13,491 bases of DNA. It comes from Funneliformis mosseae (Eukaryota; Glomeromycota; Glomeromycetes; Glomerales; Glomeraceae). Shown in pieces: positions 8,124-13,491 of the stretch. Position 1 is the stretch's first letter. Each line of letters opens with the position of its first letter. The notes beneath the pieces are model-generated. The model was not told the origin of the DNA, made no database searches, and was given only the letters and a program-made list of their open reading frames with translations. Location: NCBI GenBank assembly GCA_910592005.1, contig CAJVPP010002793.1:1-13491 (forward strand), in the 5' to 3' direction. Position numbers and translations under genes: made by a program.

Positions 8124-10732
8124 TTATTTCCATATAATTTTTAATTGATCGCCACATTCTTTAATTTCATTTTCCCATCCAATTTTCAAACTTTCTATTT
8201 CATTAGTATTTTCAATTAATGGATTTTCAGATATATAAATATTACATTCAACCCCTTGCCATCCAATAAATCCGTTCTTTACCTCTTCCCAATTTTTGAT
8301 ATAATTATTTTGTATTTTCAAATATCTTAAATTTCTTAACCTATTAACTCCACTTATACTTGTAATACAATTATTACTTACATCTATTTCTTTTAAGTTA
8401 ATTAAATTAGCAAGAAATTGTATTGATGTAAGTTTATTATTTGATAAATTTAATTTGGTAATATATAATAAAATTGATGGAGTAGGAATTATTGTAAGAT
8501 TTTTAGATTCAAGTGAAAATGTTGAATCTTGATATTGTAATGTATCGTCATTATATGCTAATTCTTTTGAAACAAGTTTGACTAATGATTTAGTTGCTGA
8601 CTCAAAAATTGCTTTTGAACCTAATTAAGTTAAATAGTATAGTTAAATTTTGCTTGCTGAATATATAATCGAATATTAAAAAAAAAGTGAACTTACGCAA
8701 ATCTTCAAACCTTTTTGTTCTCAACTTATCAATCTTAATTAAATGATCACAAATTGTAACAACCTCATCATCGATCTTTGAATTTTCTTCCATATTTGTT
8801 CCAGAAATGTATTTTAATTCTCTTAAAAGATTTGCTAAAGTCTGTAAACACCCTAAAATAACAAACAATGTAAAAAATAAAATAAAAAAACCAAATAACA
8901 TAAAATTAAATAGATTGATGATTGTCGGACTATATTTATACAAACATTTACTATCCGGTTCTAATTCCAATAGCTCTCGAACCATACTAATTTCGCGTTG
9001 TAAAAGTTTAATCCTTTCTGATGTATCTATTGGCAAAGTATCTTGACTCTGACTTAATGAACTTGATGATTCTTTTAATACATCACTCACACTCAATTGT
9101 GACATAGATATAATGAAGTCTAAATAATAGTAATAATATTATTATTTAAAATTAATAAATTATTCAAATAAAATCAATTCCTCACCGTTTTCTAAATTAT
9201 AATTGTCATTAATAATACAATGTCTTTGCATAGTTCTTGTTAACTTGACTTCGGAATGTGATGGCACGATAAATTCTGGCTTTACCGTGACGATTAATTC
9301 TGTAAAATCATCCTTCACAGAATCAAAAAATGTAAAAATCCAAACAAAACCATAACTTCTATCAATATTAAGCTGATCATGTTTAAGTTCTCCTCCAGCA
9401 GGTCTCCACATTCCTTCAATGTAACTTGAAGGGGAATTATCATCAATCTTTTTAGTTACTTGAAATGGAATCACCATTCCAATTTCATCATCAAATGCTA
9501 ATACAACTTGTCGCATTTTCGGATTATAATAGGCGCCGAGCAAAGAGATATGTTGAATTTCTAATTTAAAAATTTTGTCATTAAACTAGTTATTTGTAAA
9601 TAAAATTAACCAAGATAATATAAATCACATTTTCACACCTCGACCAACTAACCACCAATGGTATAGCCAAGCACTTTGATCATCCGGATCTGTGTAAAAC
9701 GCAGCCTTTACCAATTCAAATTCTTTGAATAATAAATGAATTTTATATTTTTAATTAAAATATTCATATAAAACAAATTCATTAATAGACACTTGTACTT
9801 ACCTTTATTAACAAGGGTTTCCTTTTCCTGTTCATCCAAATTTTGCTCTTTTATTAAACGCGGCATCAATTTACTCCGTTGATGCCAAGCCGAATAATTA
9901 GAAAAATTTTGATTAATCTTTGTAGTAGTGAAATCGAATTCGGTTTGAGTGAGCGAAGTTTTAGTGGTGGAAGAAAGCTGGAATGTCACATAACGTCGAT
10001 AATCCCATGCGTGAACTTTTGGATGAATAAATATGTTAAGTATATATATATATATTTTTAAAAAAAAGATTGATTTCATTTTAAAATATTTACAATTTCT
10101 AGCATCCATTTCCAAAAATTTGCCAATAAGTTTTAATTCCATATTCCAATCTGGATTTGGTATTTCCTCCAAACACCATCTTCTATGATTGAAAATCCAA
10201 TAAGATTTTGGATTTAACTGAAAGAGTTCTTGGAGAAAACCTAACTCAGTTGATAAAGTCTGTTGTTTATCTTGTTCTGAGCTAATTAAATATATATATT
10301 TATTAATAAATTTTATATTTTAAATAATGAATTTAATTGCGCATACCATTCTTTCAGAATTCCATATAATAAAATCGATCTTCTAAAGTTCCATATTGTA
10401 TAAAAATCAGGATTTTGTGATAAAATTTTTGTAGTTATCGTAAAAGCATCATTATCAAACTCATTTTTATCCCTCTAATGAATAAAAACAATATTGTATT
10501 AAAAGATTCAATCAAATGCGATTAAAAAGTAAGCTTAGTAATAATTCACCTTTTCAAAGCATGATGCAACTAAATCATTATATTCTTTTATTTTAGTTGC
10601 TTCTTTTTCTTTACGAAGCTTCTCAACTTCAGCTGAAGGTTTTACTCGCCTACGTCCGTGCTGTAAAATATAAATAATATCAATATTTATGTAAAACTTA
10701 TTTTTATTCAGTTTATTTATAATTCGTACCAT
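8124..10732 (-). CDS. Rab geranylgeranyltransferase (GGTase II) alpha subunit
   Basis: Alpha subunit of the cytosolic enzyme that, with its beta subunit and Rab escort protein, attaches geranylgeranyl to C-terminal cysteines of Rab GTPases (yeast BET4, animal RABGGTA). Inferred exons: 10732-10730, 10660-10550, 10474-10347, 10281-10094, 10015-9803, 9722-9639, 9560-9186, 9119-8946, 8852-8697, 8620-8124. They sum to 1929 nt, a frame of 642 residues plus stop. Five PPTA-type repeats are visible: NPDFYTIWNFRR (59-70), NPKSYWIFNHRRW (104-116), ARNFHAWDYRR (141-151), NFSNYSAWHQR (180-190) and DPDDQSAWLYHWW (226-238). Residues 243-367 form the Ig-like insert, 368-477 resume the helical domain (LELEPDSKWCLQTL), and about 512-590 are leucine-rich repeats (LNLSNNKL). 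The N-terminus MHGRRRVK matches the family, including His2, which in the rat enzyme approaches the catalytic zinc. The protein is longer than rat (567 aa), far longer than yeast Bet4 (about 330), and appears intact. Confidence 0.9.
8853..8945 (-). other. Intron 8 of RabGGTase alpha with a GTTTGT donor
   Basis: 93 bp, the longest intron of this gene. The donor is GTTTGT. A more usual-looking GTAAAT lies five bases upstream in the same phase but would give a DRCLQTL junction, whereas GTTTGT yields the family-typical SKWCLQTL. The choice rests on protein conservation. Confidence 0.65.
10661..10729 (-). other. Intron 1 of RabGGTase alpha, directly after the ATG
   Basis: 69 bp, beginning GTACGA immediately after the start codon and ending TTTTACAG before CACGGACG. 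Removing it joins Met to HGRRRVK, the conserved start of the family. Without it the frame gives an atypical Ile/Asn-rich N-terminus. The coding part of exon 1 is therefore a lone ATG. Confidence 0.75.
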
Positions 10733-10909
10733 TATTTGGATAATTTATTTTTTTTTTTTAACAAATATTAAAAATTTCATTAGCTATGACATTAAAAGCT
10801 GCAAATTCCAGTCCGAAATTCAGATATTGATTTGGTTTTTTTTAAACCTTTAAATTGTAACTAAATTTGATCATAATTTACTATGCGACCGACCGTTACA
10901 CTAAATTCG
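10733..10909 (-). promoter_or_regulatory. Upstream region of the RabGGTase alpha gene
   Basis: Holds poly-A/poly-T tracts next to the start codon and a small CpG-containing patch (10885-10909, ATGCGACCGACCG). That patch contrasts with the CpG-free DNA beyond it and is the likely promoter neighbourhood by position. No specific factor site can be named. Confidence 0.3.
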
Positions 10910-11789
10910 CATTTTATATCAAGTATAAGGAAAAGTAATTTAATAGATTTATTAGTTTTTTTAAATGTATGATAAATCTAAAGTAAGTATAACTCTATTT
11001 ATGAAAAAAGTATACAAATGAAAATAATATAAATTAATTGAGATCCTATTGTGAATTATACTGCAATAGCTACAGATTCAGGCCTCAACTGAGGTATAAA
11101 CTATATAGTTTTTATAAGAATTTTATTATAATTGAAAATGTGAGTATATAAACTAATATATATTAGTAACTGATTCAATCTATCAATTGATGTTAATCAT
11201 ATCTAAATACTGGATTTTAAAGAACATGTAAATGTAAACAAAGTCAAGAATCAACAGAAACTTGACTTTTGCTAATAAATCTATAATGAATACTATCTTA
11301 TGTCTTCAAATTCAGGGTCTTTATACAAGTAAGAAAGTAATTAACCAGTAATTAATAAATTTAAAGTGTTTCAGATATAATAAACTATATTATATATCAC
11401 AAATTTAGACTGGATTAAGTTGTCAATAAGATTAAAGATTAGGTTTGATTTCTAGATGACTTTGATATTAAGGTATCAAGCTACTATCTATGTAAAGAAT
11501 TTTAATTTTACAGTTTTAGAAGTTATCAATAGAATAAACCTCTATAAATTAGATTGGTAAAATAGTGATTATCAGTTATTATAGCTGAAGTGAGCTCATT
11601 ATTTAATTCTGATAGTCAAATTCAATAGGATCTAATTAAATAAATCTTAAGGTTAAATTCAAGTGAAGTAAATTATATACTAAGTGATATATAGCAGTCT
11701 CTGAGTAGATGTAGGTAGTATAGTTACATAAACTTTTAGTAATAAATGAGATCTTAGAAATGTTACTAGTAGATTGTATTACTATAAAG
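10910..11789. other. 880-bp CpG-free, probably decayed non-coding block
   Basis: Not a single CG dinucleotide occurs across 880 bp, although G and C are moderately frequent here, more so than in the 5.2-8.1 kb desert. TG and CA are common. No reading frame or known element is recognisable. The pattern fits an old repeat or gene copy eroded by cytosine methylation and deamination. The original identity cannot be read. Confidence 0.5.
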
Positions 11790-12476
11790 CGTATTAAAAT
11801 TTTTTTTTATAGCGTTATTAACATTACTCTATCTGTCAAATAAGTTAACTATAATTTGAAATCAGAGAGATAATAACTATGACTTAAATTCAATTAACTT
11901 AATATGAAATTAATTAGTAAATTCATTTGGTTAACAAAAATAAAATTACAAGTTTTATGTTTGCAAAATATTATTATTGTTTATTATTGTTATTAAATAT
12001 ATATTTAATATAATATTGGAATTTTTTTTTTTTCAGAATATTTTCATATTCTTTATATAAGAAAATTACAATTAAAAAAAATCTATAACAATAATTATAA
12101 ATATGATACTATTACTTGTATAGCAATAAGTATTAATTGCAAAACAAGCAGTAATAATTAAACGAAGTTAGATCTGATGCATATTTTAACAATAATAGCA
12201 GTATTAATAAATATACTAGTAATGATAAATAAAAAAATAACTAATAATAAAAATAAAAATAATAAAAATAATATAAATAATAAATATGTTAGAAATAATA
12301 ATAATAATAATAATAGATATGATATAAATTATAAATATATCCTATTTAACAAGTATGTCATATTTGACAGATTCATCAGTTTTTGTTAGTTTTAGTATAT
12401 TCTCAAATAAATGTTTCTAAAAAAAATGATATAAATTTATAAAATCATACTTTATATATATAAAAATCTGTTGTAT
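11790..12476. other. AT-rich non-coding stretch with simple repeats
   Basis: Low-complexity DNA between the CpG-free block and the right repeat arm. It includes poly-T tracts (11801-11809, 12022-12033) and an AT-rich purine tract around 12228-12320. A 70-codon frame here is poly-Asn from AAT repeats and is not called. Confidence 0.5.
12294..12315. repeat. (AAT)n microsatellite
   Basis: About seven uninterrupted AAT units within a longer AAT/AAAT-rich tract beginning near 12228. Confidence 0.85.
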
Positions 12477-13235
12477 TGCAGAATCTCTATAATAAAAACT
12501 TTATTATAGTAAAAATGAAACAAATTTAAAATGCAAAAAAAATTTTATTATATATAAAATTAAAAATTTAATCCATAAAATAAATAAACCATGATTTGTG
12601 CTTTAAAAATCTTGGATTGGAATTTTAATATCTTCAATATTAATAAAGTTATACCAAGTTAAATTTATCTAAAATTAATTATAAAAACTGAAATTAAAAA
12701 AAAATATATAATAATAAATTTATAAGAATAATTCTTTAATTATTATATATTTTAATTTAAATATTATTGTAAATTAAATTATATAAAAATATATTAAGAT
12801 ACAGCAAAAAAAATATATAAAATTATTGTAATTACATATAGGTTGGATTATAATGAATTATTTCTAGAGCATTAGATTCAGTTCCTTTAATTACAATTCA
12901 AAATATATACAAAAATTATGACATTATATAAATATTTATAAAAAGGTATTAATAAAAAAAATGGTAAAATTTGCAGTTAAAAAATATGAGTTTTATTATT
13001 ATATAATTGATGCAATTTATAATAAATAATAAAATAAATAAAATAAATTATTTATATAATTTTAATTTTAGTTTCTAATTAGCTCATATATGTTATATAA
13101 TACTTACATAATTTACAAAATTGAAAAATAATATAAATTAATTTTTTATTTGATTAAAATCTAATCAGTAAATTAAATTTTATTAATATTTTTAAGTTCC
13201 TATTATAAAGATTTTGTATTGTAGATATTATTATT
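12477..13235 (-). repeat. Right arm of the long inverted repeat
   Basis: Reverse-complement partner of 165-945. Its inner end carries an intact palindrome (12487-12509) that is partly deleted in the left copy. The match fades near 13230; beyond it the sequence is unrelated AT-rich DNA. Confidence 0.7.
12487..12509. repeat. Palindrome at the inner end of the right repeat arm
   Basis: CTATAATAAA and TTTATTATAG are exact reverse complements separated by AAC. Its position at the edge of the dispersed repeat suggests a terminal structure of the element. Confidence 0.6.
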
Positions 13236-13491
13236 GCAATCATAAATTTACTGAATGACTATATCTATATTAAAATTATTATTATTATTTTGTTATTTAA
13301 GTTTAAAATATCCTTTTATCTGTAATGCAAGCAAATTTGCCTGCAAACATAAAAAAGTATTAATTTTTTAATAAAAATAAAATATTAATATTAATATATA
13401 ATTATTATATAAATATATAGTTTAATATATATTTTATCAACTTTATTAGAAGAAATTTAAGTTTATTAAGAAGTTTTTAAATAATTCAATT
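13236..13491. other. AT-rich DNA, nothing recognised
   Basis: Runs of ATT, ATATTA and poly-A. One short imperfect palindrome (GCAAGCAAATTTGCCTGC) lies near 13327-13344. No gene or element is supported. Confidence 0.5.

Noticed and set aside
8602..9543. Possibility that the frames at 9160-9543 and 8602-9105 are separate small genes, one with a membrane span
   Set aside because: The apparent membrane span is translated intron 8; splicing joins both into the RabGGTase alpha protein in one consistent frame.
6302..11818. TAACGCTATA at 6302 and its reverse complement near 11809
   Set aside because: A 10-bp match only, with no extension on either side; too short to link the two regions.
12177..12389. 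70-codon poly-Asn frame
   Set aside because: Produced by AAT simple repeats.

Overview
This looks like a eukaryotic nuclear segment from a very AT-rich genome, most likely an early-diverging fungus of the arbuscular mycorrhizal type (Glomeromycotina, Rhizophagus-like). The reasons are extreme A+T content outside exons, many 65-93 bp GT-AG introns, a fungus-specific PRM1 cell-fusion gene, and gene islands separated by kilobases of low-complexity DNA. The organism is an inference from composition and gene content. No bacterial or organellar features were seen.

Layout, left to right. (1) 165-945 is one arm of a long, diverged inverted repeat. Its partner lies at 12477-13235, so the two copies flank the three genes about 11.5 kb apart. 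(2) 946-1843 is the upstream region of PRM1. (3) 1844-3931 (+) is an intronless PRM1-like plasma-membrane fusion protein of 695 aa. (4) 4075-5155 (-) converges on PRM1 with a 143 bp gap. It is a three-exon DUF4291-family gene whose reconstructed 304-aa product carries a 56-residue Ser/Arg-rich tandem repeat inside the domain. (5) 5156-8123 is about 3 kb without a gene. It contains two MITE-like inverted-repeat elements sharing ATTAAAGAT termini, with short tandem repeats. (6) 8124-10732 (-) is a ten-exon gene for the alpha subunit of Rab geranylgeranyltransferase. Splicing by eye gives one continuous 642-aa protein with PPTA repeats, an Ig-like insert and a C-terminal leucine-rich repeat domain. 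(7) 10733-12476 is non-coding and includes an 880 bp stretch with no CpG at all, followed by simple repeats. (8) 12477-13491 is the second inverted-repeat arm plus AT-rich DNA.

The three genes are not an operon and share no pathway. PRM1 acts at the plasma membrane in cell or hyphal fusion. RabGGTase alpha supports prenylation of Rab GTPases in the cytosol. DUF4291 has no function known to me. I did not find a convincing new multi-gene system. The most interesting points are the full animal-like domain architecture of a fungal RabGGTase alpha, with an apparent first coding exon consisting only of ATG; the SR-repeat expansion inside DUF4291; the paired MITE-like elements; and the CpG-free block. 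All splice models are manual and lack transcript support.
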